From assembly GCA_900544265.1 (NCBI GenBank), contig UQUQ01000036.1, forward strand, positions 1-22,089: a stretch of 22,089 nucleotides of DNA. The letters are read 5' to 3'. A program made the position numbers and the translations under genes. This document shows, piece after piece, positions 15,546 to 22,089 of the stretch. Origin of the DNA: an uncultured Alistipes sp. Its GTDB lineage: Bacteria; Bacteroidota; Bacteroidia; Bacteroidales; Rikenellaceae. The notes beneath the pieces were generated by a model, which was given only the letters and a program-made list of their open reading frames with translations, was not told the origin of the DNA and ran no database searches. The first letter of the stretch is position 1; each line of letters begins with the position of its first letter.

Positions 15546-15692
15546 CGTGGCACGCATTTTGTCCCTTGAGAAAGCAACTGCGGCACAGCAACCGCAGTGA
15601 GGTTTCTTCATTTATTTAAGTTTGGGTTAGTAGTTTTAGGAGGGCAACCTCCGGGGGCAGCAGGCAGTCGCGAGACTCCCTGCTGTTTTTTT
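15546..15692 (+). ncRNA. Candidate small structured RNA
   Basis: Downstream of the purB hairpin the plus strand can form ACTGCGG/CCGCAGT extended by GAGAAA/TTTCTT pairing (about 15569-15608), GGAGG-GCAA-CCTCC with a GNRA-type loop (15640-15653), and then the strong terminator ending at 15692. A TAAGTTTG -7-like box at 15617-15624 could start a transcript of about 60 nt near 15630, though no -33 box is visible. No open frame with a start codon fits. It could also be only the 3' trailer of purB. I cannot match it to a known RNA family. Confidence 0.3.
15658..15692 (+). terminator. Strong orphan terminator
   Basis: CAGCAGG (15658-15664) pairs with CCTGCTG (15679-15685); after one C-C mismatch AGTC pairs with GACT around a GCGA (GNRA) loop; seven T follow (15686-15692). 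It faces away from purB's own hairpin and 280 nt past the purB stop, with no gene between. Confidence 0.85.
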
Positions 15693-15713
15693 GTCCGCAT
15701 CCGACGACGCACC

Positions 15714-15746
15714 GGACCGTTCCCGGACCGTTCCCGGACCGTTCCC
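15714..15746. repeat. Three tandem copies of an 11-bp unit
   Basis: GGACCGTTCCC repeated perfectly at 15714-15724, 15725-15735 and 15736-15746, between the orphan terminator and the end of the receptor gene. Confidence 0.9.
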
Positions 15747-15789
15747 GGCAAGGGCAGCCCCCGGACTGCAACCACCCCGGTGCCGCCGG

Positions 15790-18189
15790 TCAGAACTCCA
15801 CCGTGATGCCGAGCGTGGGCAGCAGCGTGCCGCTCACCTGTGCGATGCGCTTCATGCGGTAGCGCTGCTCGGCAAGGGGTGCTTCGGGGTTCTCGATGAC
15901 GCCCGTCGACATGAGGACGTCCGGCTGGCGGAGCTTGCTCACGGTGACATTCTGCAGGTCGATGTAGAAGCCGAGCATGCACCGCCGGAAGTAGAAGGTC
16001 TTGTCGACCCGCACGTCGAGCTGCGCAAAGGCATCCAGCCGCCGGGCGTTGTACTGCGTATAGTCGTAATAGGGGCGTCCCTGCGCATCCCACGCCTCGA
16101 CGAGCGATGACTTCTCCTCGTCGTAGGGCGTGTAGGGCGAGCCGCCCACGGCGCTCAGGCGCATGCCGACGCTCCAGCTGCGGGGCAGGTCCCAGGTGCC
16201 GCTGACGTTCACGACGAAGCGGTTGTCCCACGCCGAGGGGAGATACGGCGCCGAGCGGTCGGCACGGTACTCGCTGCGGTAGAGCGTCACCGATCCCACA
16301 ATGTTGAGCCGTCCGGGCACCTGCCAGCGGGCCAGCGCCTCCACGCCATAGGCCCGCCCCTCGGCCGTCGGGACGAGCAGCTCGTTGCCCACCACGCCGT
16401 AGTCGTTGCCCTTGCACAGGAGCGGAATGCCGTCGGCAACCGACGTCGGCACGTCGCCGTAGAGCTTGTAGAACCCCGTGAGCGAGACGGCCAGCCGGTC
16501 GCGCAGCCGCCATTCGCCCCCGGCCCCGAACTGCCAGACATGCAGGTAGCGGAGCGACTCGTTGACCAGCTGCCCCTCCTGCTTGAACCCGAGGGCCGTC
16601 AGCGGCGGCAGCTGCCAGTAGAGCCCCGCGCTGCCGCTCACCGACCAGTTCTCGTTGAACGAGTAGCGCACCGACGCCCGGGGCGAGAGCTGGTGCCACG
16701 GCCGCGCCATGCGGGCCGAGTAGTCGCAGCCGTCGGCGCGCAGGCCAGCCGAGGCGGTGAGGCGCTTGTCGGCCGAGGCGTAGTCCGCCCCGGCGAAGAG
16801 GCCCCAGCCGACGATGCCCAGCCGCGTGGAGTACTCCGAGAGGAGCGCCTCGTCGGTGTAGAGCCGCTGGCGCGTGTCGTTCGCATAGTGCGTCCACGTG
16901 AGCTCGGCCCCCTCGCGCAGCGTCCACCGCCCGGCATAGGTGCGGTTCTCGAAGCGCAGCGCGCTCTTCTGCTCCACGCCCCGCAGCCGCAGGATGAGGT
17001 TCTCCTCGGTTGAGGCGTCGTTGTTGCGGTATTTGAGGTTGCGGTTGTTCAGGTAGTTGTGGCTCAGCGAGAGGGTCTGCACGTGCCGCCCGGCGTAGTG
17101 GCGCCACGACGCCCCGACGGTGAAGGTCTCCTGCCGGATGCGGGGCAGGTAGCTCAGCAGATACTCCGCCTCCTCGCCCTCCTCGTCGACGTTCAGCCGC
17201 ATGTTGTCGATGCCCGCCAGCGCATGGAACGTCACCTCGTCACGCCCCGAGAGGCGGGTCTTGACCTTCACCTGCCCGTCGATGTAGTTCGGCAGGAAGG
17301 GCAGCCCCAGCATCTTGAAGAGCAGCTGCAGGTAGGACTGCCGGAGCGAGAAGAGGTAGGTGGTCCTGCGCCCGATGTGGCCGTTGCCGCTCACGCCCAC
17401 CTCCGAGGCGCCGAGCGTCGCCTTGAAGTTCTGCTTCTCGGGGTCGCCGTCACGCAGGCTGAAGTCCAGCACGGAGCTCAACGCCCCGGAGCGGTCGGCC
17501 GGGAAGGCCCCCGTGTAGAAGTTGATCTCGCGCACGAGGTCGGCGTTGACGATGCTCACCGGACCGCCCGTGGCGCCCTGCGTGGCGAAGTGGTTGATGT
17601 TCGGAATCTCGATGCCGTCCATGTAGAACTTGTTCTCCGACGGACCGCCGCCGCGCACGATGAGGTCGTTGCGGTAGCCCACGGGCGAGAAGGCGACGCC
17701 CGGGTAGGAGCGGACGATGCGCGAGACGTCGCGGTTGGCGCCGGGGCTCTTCTCGATCTCGCGCACGCCGATCACCTGCATCCCCACGGGCACCTCGACC
17801 GAGGTGCGGAAGGGGGTCGGCCGCACCGTAACGGCCTCAAGCTGCGCGGCATCCTCGTCGATCTCGATCTCGATGAAGGGTGTCGAGGCCGAGACGAGGT
17901 ACTCGGGCGTGAGGGTCGTGCGGTAGCCCATCGACGAGACCTGCAGGCGCGAGATGCCCGGCTGCACGCGCTCGATGCGGAAGCGCCCGAGCGAGTCGGT
18001 CGAGGCGCCGCGCTGCTCCTGCCCCGCGACCACCACGGCGGCATAGGGCACCGGCTCGCGTGTCAGGCGGTCAATCACCCGCCCGCTGACGGGATACCCC
18101 GCGACGCGCTGCTGCGCCCGAAGGCCGGCAGCCGCACACAGCAGCAGCGCCAGCAAGAGGGTCCGGATCATCCGGAAATTGCATTCCAT
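15790..18189 (-). CDS. TonB-dependent outer-membrane receptor with CarboxypepD-like N-domain
   Basis: A 799-residue outer-membrane transporter. After a signal peptide (cleavage near LRAQ, residue 26) comes a carboxypeptidase-regulatory-like domain (about 33-112; VSGRVIDRLTREPVPYAAV). A stretch LEAVTVRPTPF (118-128) may be the TonB box. The plug domain (about 130-245) contains IVRGGGPSENKFYMDGIEIP. The rest is beta-barrel, ending LGITVEF with the terminal Phe typical of outer-membrane proteins. It is closest in form to the non-SusC type of Bacteroidota receptor; no SusD partner follows. ATG at 18189 follows AAGAAGAG; an internal ATG at 18171 is the alternative. It starts 10 nt after tex and has no promoter of its own in that gap, so it should be co-transcribed with tex. 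The substrate is unknown. Confidence 0.93.
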   Translation of the reverse strand: MECNFRMIRTLLLALLLCAAAGLRAQQRVAGYPVSGRVIDRLTREPVPYAAVVVAGQEQRGASTDSLGRFRIERVQPGISRLQVSSMGYRTTLTPEYLVSASTPFIEIEIDEDAAQLEAVTVRPTPFRTSVEVPVGMQVIGVREIEKSPGANRDVSRIVRSYPGVAFSPVGYRNDLIVRGGGPSENKFYMDGIEIPNINHFATQGATGGPVSIVNADLVREINFYTGAFPADRSGALSSVLDFSLRDGDPEKQNFKATLGASEVGVSGNGHIGRRTTYLFSLRQSYLQLLFKMLGLPFLPNYIDGQVKVKTRLSGRDEVTFHALAGIDNMRLNVDEEGEEAEYLLSYLPRIRQETFTVGASWRHYAGRHVQTLSLSHNYLNNRNLKYRNNDASTEENLILRLRGVEQKSALRFENRTYAGRWTLREGAELTWTHYANDTRQRLYTDEALLSEYSTRLGIVGWGLFAGADYASADKRLTASAGLRADGCDYSARMARPWHQLSPRASVRYSFNENWSVSGSAGLYWQLPPLTALGFKQEGQLVNESLRYLHVWQFGAGGEWRLRDRLAVSLTGFYKLYGDVPTSVADGIPLLCKGNDYGVVGNELLVPTAEGRAYGVEALARWQVPGRLNIVGSVTLYRSEYRADRSAPYLPSAWDNRFVVNVSGTWDLPRSWSVGMRLSAVGGSPYTPYDEEKSSLVEAWDAQGRPYYDYTQYNARRLDAFAQLDVRVDKTFYFRRCMLGFYIDLQNVTVSKLRQPDVLMSTGVIENPEAPLAEQRYRMKRIAQVSGTLLPTLGITVEF

Positions 18190-18199
18190 GGTTCTCTTC

Positions 18200-20341
18200 T
18201 TATTGTTTCGATTCTTTTGCCGGAGCCTCGCCGCGGCGCATCGTGAGGGCGATGCGGCCCCGCGCGAGGTCGATCCCCACGACGCGCACCTCGACCTGCT
18301 GGCCGAGGCGCACGACCTCGGCGGGCGACGCCACATAGCGGTCGGCAAGCTGCGAAACGTGTACCAGACCGTCCTGCTTGATGCCGATGTCGACAAAGGC
18401 GCCGAAAGCCGTGATATTGGTGACGATTCCCGGCAGGCGCATCCCCTCGCGCAGGTCGTCGATCGTATGGATGTCGGGAGCGAACGAGAAGACGTGCAGC
18501 TGCTCGCGCGGGTCGAGGCCCCGCTTGTCGAGGGCCTCCAGGATGTCGGTCACGGTCGGCAGCCCGACCCCGCCGCCGACGTAGCGCTCCGGGCGGAGCG
18601 TGCGGCGCAGCGCCCCGTCCGCAAGCAGGCGGTCGACGCTCACGCCGACATCGGCGGCCATGCGTTCGACAATGCCGTAGGATTCGGGATGCACGGCACT
18701 GTTGTCCAGCGGATTCTCCCCGCCCACGACCCGCAGGAACCCCGCGGCCTGCTCATAGGCCCGGGCCCCGAGGCGCGGCACGCGCAGCAGTTCGCGCCGC
18801 GTGCGGAAGTCGCCGTGCGCGGCACGGTAGGCAACGATGTTCGCGGCCAGGGCGGGCCCCAGCCCCGAGACGTAGGCGAGGATATGCTTCGATGCCGTGT
18901 TGATGTTGACGCCCACGCTGTTGACGCAGCTCTCGACCACCGAGGCGAGGCGCGCCCGGAGTTTCGTCTGGTCGACGCTGTGCTGGTACTGCCCGACGCC
19001 GATCGACCGGGGTTCGATCTTGACCAGCTCCGAGAGGGGGTCGATCAGCCGGCGGCCGATGCTCACGGCGCCGCGCACCGTGACGTCGCAGTCGGGGAAC
19101 TCCTCGCGGGCCACGACCGATGCCGAGTAGACCGACGCGCCGTCCTCGCTGACGGCGTAGACGGCCACCCCTTCGGGCGCCACGCTGCGCACCAGCTCCT
19201 CGGTCTCGCGCCCGGCCGTGCCGTCCCCGACGGCGAAGGCCTCCGGGGCGTAGCGGCGGATCAGGTCGCGCAGCACGGCGACGGCCTCGTCGCGGCGATG
19301 CTGCGGAGCGTGGGGAAAGATGGCCGTATGGTCGAGCAGCGAGCCCTGCGAGTCGAGCACGACGACCTTGCAGCCGGTGCGGTAGCCCGGGTCGAGGGCG
19401 ATGACGCGCTTCTGCCCGAGGGGCGGGGCCAGCAGCAGCTGCCGGAGGTTCCCGGCGAAGATGCCGATCGCCTCGTCGTCGGCCCGCTCCTTCGCCGCCG
19501 CGAGCTGCTCGCTCTCGATCGAGGGGCGCAGCAGCCGTTTGAAGGCATCCGCCGCCGCGGCCTCCAGCCAGCGGCGCGTCGGCGAGCCGGGGCGCACCAC
19601 GCGGCGTTGCAGCGATGCGATGCACCGCTCGGCATCCACGTCGATCCCGACGCGGAGGAAGCCCTCCTCCTCGCCACGGCGCATGGCCAGGTAGCGGTGC
19701 GAGGAGATCGTGCGCAGGGGCGACGCGGCATCGAAATAGTCGGCATACTTCGCCCCCTCGGCCTCCTTGCCCCGGATGACCTTCGAGCGGACGATGCCCT
19801 CGCGGCGGAACGTGCGGCGCAGCTCGTTGCGGAAGCGCTCGTCCTCGGCGATGCGCTCGGCGACGATATCCGAAGCCCCGGCCAGCGCCGCCTCGACGTC
19901 GGGCACCCCGGCCGAAACGAAGCGTCGCGCCGCAGCCGCCACATCCGCCGTGCGCTGCGCGAGCAGCAGCTCCGCCAGCGGCTCAAGCCCCCGTTCGCGG
20001 GCCACCGCGGCGCGTGTGCGCCGTTTGGGTCGGTAGGGCAGATAGAGGTCCTCCAGCTCCACGGGGTCCCAGCACGCCTCGATGCGGCGGCGCAGCTCGT
20101 CCGTCAGCCGTCCCTGCCCGCCGATCGTCTCCAGCACCGTGGCGCGCCGGGCCTCCAGCGCCGTGAGGCGTTCGAGCGCCTCCTTCACCGCACCGACCTG
20201 CACCTCGTCCATCGAGCCGGTCGCCTCCTTGCGGTAGCGGCTGATGAAGGGCACGGTGGCCCCCTCGCGCAGCAGGCGGACCGCCCCCTGCACGTGCCGC
20301 AGCGGCAGTTGCAGCTGCCGCGCTATGACTTCTTCGATCAT
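18200..20341 (-). CDS. tex: Tex family RNA-binding transcription accessory protein
   Basis: A 713-residue cytoplasmic nucleic-acid-binding protein, the bacterial relative of eukaryotic Spt6. The N-terminal helical part includes TVPFISRYRKEATGSMDEV (29-47). A YqgF/RNase H-like domain starts at KRVIALDPGYRTGCK (311-325). The helix-hairpin-helix region includes VGVNINTASKHILAYVSGLG (about 477-495) and GDFRTRRELLRVPRLG (510-525). A C-terminal S1 domain runs from about 636 to 703 (LPGIVTNITAFGAFVDIGI). Length is in the usual 700-780 range. ATG at 20341 is used since further upstream in-frame codons lie within or beyond the promoter -7 element. The TonB receptor gene follows within 10 nt. Confidence 0.96.
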   Translation of the reverse strand: MIEEVIARQLQLPLRHVQGAVRLLREGATVPFISRYRKEATGSMDEVQVGAVKEALERLTALEARRATVLETIGGQGRLTDELRRRIEACWDPVELEDLYLPYRPKRRTRAAVARERGLEPLAELLLAQRTADVAAAARRFVSAGVPDVEAALAGASDIVAERIAEDERFRNELRRTFRREGIVRSKVIRGKEAEGAKYADYFDAASPLRTISSHRYLAMRRGEEEGFLRVGIDVDAERCIASLQRRVVRPGSPTRRWLEAAAADAFKRLLRPSIESEQLAAAKERADDEAIGIFAGNLRQLLLAPPLGQKRVIALDPGYRTGCKVVVLDSQGSLLDHTAIFPHAPQHRRDEAVAVLRDLIRRYAPEAFAVGDGTAGRETEELVRSVAPEGVAVYAVSEDGASVYSASVVAREEFPDCDVTVRGAVSIGRRLIDPLSELVKIEPRSIGVGQYQHSVDQTKLRARLASVVESCVNSVGVNINTASKHILAYVSGLGPALAANIVAYRAAHGDFRTRRELLRVPRLGARAYEQAAGFLRVVGGENPLDNSAVHPESYGIVERMAADVGVSVDRLLADGALRRTLRPERYVGGGVGLPTVTDILEALDKRGLDPREQLHVFSFAPDIHTIDDLREGMRLPGIVTNITAFGAFVDIGIKQDGLVHVSQLADRYVASPAEVVRLGQQVEVRVVGIDLARGRIALTMRRGEAPAKESKQ

Positions 20342-20359
20342 CGGTGTATGCTTTGTCCG

Positions 20360-20367
20360 CAAAGATA
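20360..20367 (-). promoter_or_regulatory. tex -7 element
   Basis: Minus-strand TATCTTTG matches TAnnTTTG, 18 nt before the tex ATG. No TTTG -33 box at the expected spacing was found. Confidence 0.7.
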
Positions 20368-20451
20368 CAAAGAAATCCCGCCCGGTGGAGCGCGGCGGCC
20401 TCCCGACCGGAATTTAGGGCGGAAGGTGACGGCCGGTCGGCACATTTTTGC

Positions 20452-20459
20452 TATTTTTG
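20452..20459 (+). promoter_or_regulatory. -7 element of the nitroreductase-GNAT pair
   Basis: TATTTTTG matches TAnnTTTG, 43 nt before the ATG at 20503; no clear -33 box. It diverges from the tex promoter, with about 85 nt between the two boxes. Confidence 0.65.
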
Positions 20460-20502
20460 TACCGAAAACGGCAGCCGCGCGCTGCCCCAAAACCGCACAA
20501 CC

Positions 20503-21222
20503 ATGGCAGATGACTATCTGGGCCGCAAGATGGAGGAGTACCGGGCCCGGCAGGCCGCAGGGCCCCGGACGCAACGTCCGGCAGCCACGCTCCGGCGGCT
20601 GCTTCTCCGCAACCGCAGCTACCGCGGGTACGACCCGCACTTTCTCGTGCGCCGCGACCAGCTGCTGCGCATCATCGGGGTCAACACGCTGCTCCCGTCG
20701 GCGATGAACCGGCAGGTGCTGCGCTTCCGCCCCGTGCTGGCGGATGAGGCGCCCCTCATCCTGCCCCACCTCCGTCTGGGCGGCGCCCTGCCCGAGCTGC
20801 ACCTGCCGCTGCCCGGCACCGAACCCAACGCCTTCATCGTCGTCTGCGCCACCGTCCCGGAGGACCGCTACGTCGACATCGACCTCGGCATCTCGGTGCA
20901 GAGCATGCTTCTGCAGGCGACCGAGATCGGGCTGAACGGCATTGCCATCGGCGCCTTCGACCGCGCGGCGGTCCGGCAGGCCCTTGCGCTGGAGCTCGAG
21001 CCGCTGCTGCTCGTGGCCGTCGGGCGGGGTGCCGAGCGGATCGAGCTCGTCCCGGCCCACGCGGGCGAAAGCCTCGCCTACTACCGCCGCGACGGGGTGC
21101 ACTGCGTTCCGAAACTTCAGCTCGAAGAGCTGCTGCTCGGGAATCGGGAGGCGGAAACGGCCCGCGCGCAGGCCGCGGAAAGCCCGGAAGTCCCCGTCAC
21201 ACACCCCGTGCGCCATGAATAG
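20503..21222 (+). CDS. Nitroreductase-family flavoprotein
   Basis: A 239-residue protein resembling the FMN-dependent nitroreductase family. The N-terminal part has LLLRNRSYRGYD (33-44), where the Arg residues normally contact the FMN phosphate, then LLPSAMNRQVLRFRPV (63-78), the usual SxxNxQpWrF-type flavin segment. VDIDLGISVQSMLLQATEIGLNGIAIGAFD (124-153) is the dimer helix and the GxxxxGxxxxR region. Likely an oxidoreductase using NAD(P)H; substrate unknown. ATG at 20503 lies 43 nt past a -7 element; upstream in-frame codons cross the promoter. Its last 8 nt (ATGAATAG) overlap the start of the GNAT gene. The C-terminal 25 residues are low complexity. Confidence 0.85.
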   Translation: MADDYLGRKMEEYRARQAAGPRTQRPAATLRRLLLRNRSYRGYDPHFLVRRDQLLRIIGVNTLLPSAMNRQVLRFRPVLADEAPLILPHLRLGGALPELHLPLPGTEPNAFIVVCATVPEDRYVDIDLGISVQSMLLQATEIGLNGIAIGAFDRAAVRQALALELEPLLLVAVGRGAERIELVPAHAGESLAYYRRDGVHCVPKLQLEELLLGNREAETARAQAAESPEVPVTHPVRHE

Positions 21223-21751
21223 GCCGATTCTCCGACGCTGGCAGGCGGCGGACTGCGAGGCGCTGGCCCGGCACCTCAACAACAGACACATCTGGGACAA
21301 CTGCCGCGACGCGCTGCCCCACCCCTATACGCGCCGCGACGCCGAGCGCTTCATCCGCTCCGCGGCAACCGGCGCGCAGCCGATGCACTACTGCATCGAC
21401 GTGGACGGCGAGGCGGTCGGCGGCATCACCTTCACGCCGGGCAGCGATGTCGAACGGTTCAACGCCGAGACGGGCTATTGGCTGGCCGAGCACCTGTGGG
21501 GCCGGGGCATCATGACACAGGCGCTGCAGGCGGCCGTCGCCGACTATTTCCGCCGGACCGACACCGTGCGGATCGAGGCCAACGTCTATGCCGGCAACCG
21601 GGCCTCGATGCGCGTGCTCGAGAAGGCGGGGTTCCGCCGTTGCGGCATCCGGTGCAAGGCCTGCTTCAAAAACGGCCGCTTCGTCGACTGCCACTGCTAC
21701 GAGTTGCTCCGCGAAGAGTTCACCCCCGACAACACTCCGACAATCGGGTAA
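21215..21751 (+). CDS. GNAT-family N-acetyltransferase (RimJ/RimL-like)
   Basis: A 178-residue acetyl-CoA-dependent acyltransferase. ILRRWQAADCEALARHLNN (5-23) is the family start. IDVDGEAVGGITF (61-73) is the beta4 region, ETGYWLAEHLWGRGIMTQAL (85-104) contains the acetyl-CoA-binding (R/Q)GxGx(G/A)-like loop as WGRGIM, and NVYAGNRASMRVLEKAGF (123-140) is the conserved N..S...LEK.GF block. The pattern is that of the RimJ/RimL type, whose members acetylate protein N-termini, amino groups or antibiotics; the substrate here is unknown. ATG at 21215 overlaps the preceding stop, so expression is coupled to the nitroreductase gene. Confidence 0.92.
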   Translation: MNRPILRRWQAADCEALARHLNNRHIWDNCRDALPHPYTRRDAERFIRSAATGAQPMHYCIDVDGEAVGGITFTPGSDVERFNAETGYWLAEHLWGRGIMTQALQAAVADYFRRTDTVRIEANVYAGNRASMRVLEKAGFRRCGIRCKACFKNGRFVDCHCYELLREEFTPDNTPTIG

Positions 21752-21835
21752 TCCGGCCGCTCCGGACACCGGCCGCCGCGGGCAGCCGCCGATCCGCCTC
21801 CGCTTCACCCCACCCACCCTTCCGTGCAAAAGCCG

Positions 21836-21871
21836 AAACGAGCGGTCCGCATCACTGCAAACCGCTCGTTT
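21836..21871 (-). terminator. Terminator of the tRNA transcript
   Basis: A perfect 11-bp inverted repeat (21836-21846 with 21861-21871, 14-nt loop) 10 nt past the tRNA-Asp 3' end; on the minus strand it ends in TTT followed by CGGCTTTTG. It also lies between convergent units and could serve the GNAT gene from the other side. Confidence 0.7.
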
Positions 21872-21880
21872 CCAACCTTG

Positions 21881-21955
21881 TAGGAGCATGCGGATTTGAA
21901 CCGCAGACCTCCTGCCTGTCAAGCAGGCGCTCTGAACCAACTGAGCTATACCCCC
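21881..21955 (-). tRNA. tRNA-Asp (GTC)
   Basis: 75 nt read on the minus strand. D arm GCTC/GAGC, anticodon arm CCTGC-CTGTCAA-GCAGG with anticodon GTC, T arm TGCGG-TTCAAAT-CCGCA, and T8/A9 in place. The acceptor stem is GGGGGTA against TGCTCCT, which pairs fully only by counting three G-U pairs, and the discriminator appears to be A where Asp tRNAs normally have G. CCA is not encoded. Processed from a transcript with tRNA-Val. Confidence 0.85.
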
Positions 21956-22015
21956 GTATCTCCTTTCCTTACAAAACCGGGCCACTCGCATTCCTGTAAG
22001 CGGCCCGTTCCATTG

Positions 22016-22089
22016 TGGGAGCTGAGGGATTCGAACCCCCGACCCTCTGCTTGTAAGGCAGACGCTCTGAACCAGCTGAGCTAAGCTCC
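22016..22089 (-). tRNA. tRNA-Val (TAC), first base outside window
   Basis: Minus strand, from the second base of the acceptor stem. D arm GCTC/GAGC, anticodon arm TCTGC-CTTACAA-GCAGA with anticodon TAC, T loop TTCGAAT, and 3' acceptor strand AGCTCCC that expects 5' GGGAGCT; the first G would be at 22090. Discriminator A; CCA is not encoded. The 60-nt spacer to tRNA-Asp contains a CGGGCC/GGCCCG hairpin. Confidence 0.93.

Noticed and set aside
13332..15611. 759-codon open frame on the minus strand opposite purB
   Set aside because: It is antisense to a clear purB. Its N-terminus is low-complexity translation of the stop-free complement of GGTGAAA repeats, and the frame also runs over the lipoprotein gene; GC-rich codon bias keeps the antisense frame open.
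18179..20707. 842-codon plus-strand frame opposite tex
   Set aside because: Arg/Asp/Val-rich antisense shadow; tex has all expected domains on the other strand.

Overview
The window is a GC-rich chromosomal stretch of a Bacteroidota bacterium, most likely Alistipes or another Rikenellaceae. Four things point there. Many genes are preceded by the Bacteroidota promoter signature (TTTG about 19-20 nt upstream of TAnnTTTG) and mostly lack strong Shine-Dalgarno sequences. There is a TonB-dependent receptor with a carboxypeptidase-regulatory-like N-terminus and a BACON-domain lipoprotein with a CKDDE surface-export signal. A DUF4834 gene sits with MlaE/MlaF-type transporter genes. The GC content is high for the phylum. 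The genus is inference. No phage, insertion sequence, CRISPR array or dedicated defence locus was seen.

Layout, left to right. 138-2776 (minus) is a two-component module: an OmpR-type regulator and histidine kinase overlapping by GTGA, a terminator, then a small secreted PepSY-like protein. The regulator and the PepSY-like gene have matching promoter architecture, with 11-bp direct repeats at identical spacing from a CCTTTG -7 element. This suggests autoregulation plus control of the PepSY-like gene. 2834-3820 is a lone CAP10/GT90-type glycosyltransferase. 4163-7117 is the conserved yceD(DUF177)-rpmF-plsX-fabH cluster linking ribosomal protein L32 to phospholipid and fatty acid initiation, with a full promoter and an internal terminator-like hairpin. 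Divergent from it, 7272-7676 is a small unknown gene whose promoter lies so close to the ATG that the mRNA should be nearly leaderless. 7981-9000 is gapA. 9397-11341 is an operon of DUF4834, an MlaE-type permease and an MlaF-type ATPase.

11702-13711 reads as one repeat-containing surface lipoprotein gene split by a single in-frame TAG. purB follows on the plus strand (14049-15407). Between purB and the next gene there is a perfect 16-bp hairpin, further hairpins and a very strong orphan terminator that may mark a small RNA. 15790-20341 is tex followed 10 nt later by a TonB-dependent receptor. Divergent from tex are a nitroreductase-like gene and an overlapping GNAT acetyltransferase gene (20503-21751). 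At the right edge are tRNA-Asp and tRNA-Val (minus); tRNA-Val is cut by the window end.

Intergenic DNA carries short tandem repeats: GGTGAAA heptads, GACGGGY-type heptads, 11-bp and 21-bp units. I see no clear multi-gene system that is new to biology. The best leads are the amber-split lipoprotein, the two-site regulator motif, the possible small RNA downstream of purB, and the leaderless small gene.
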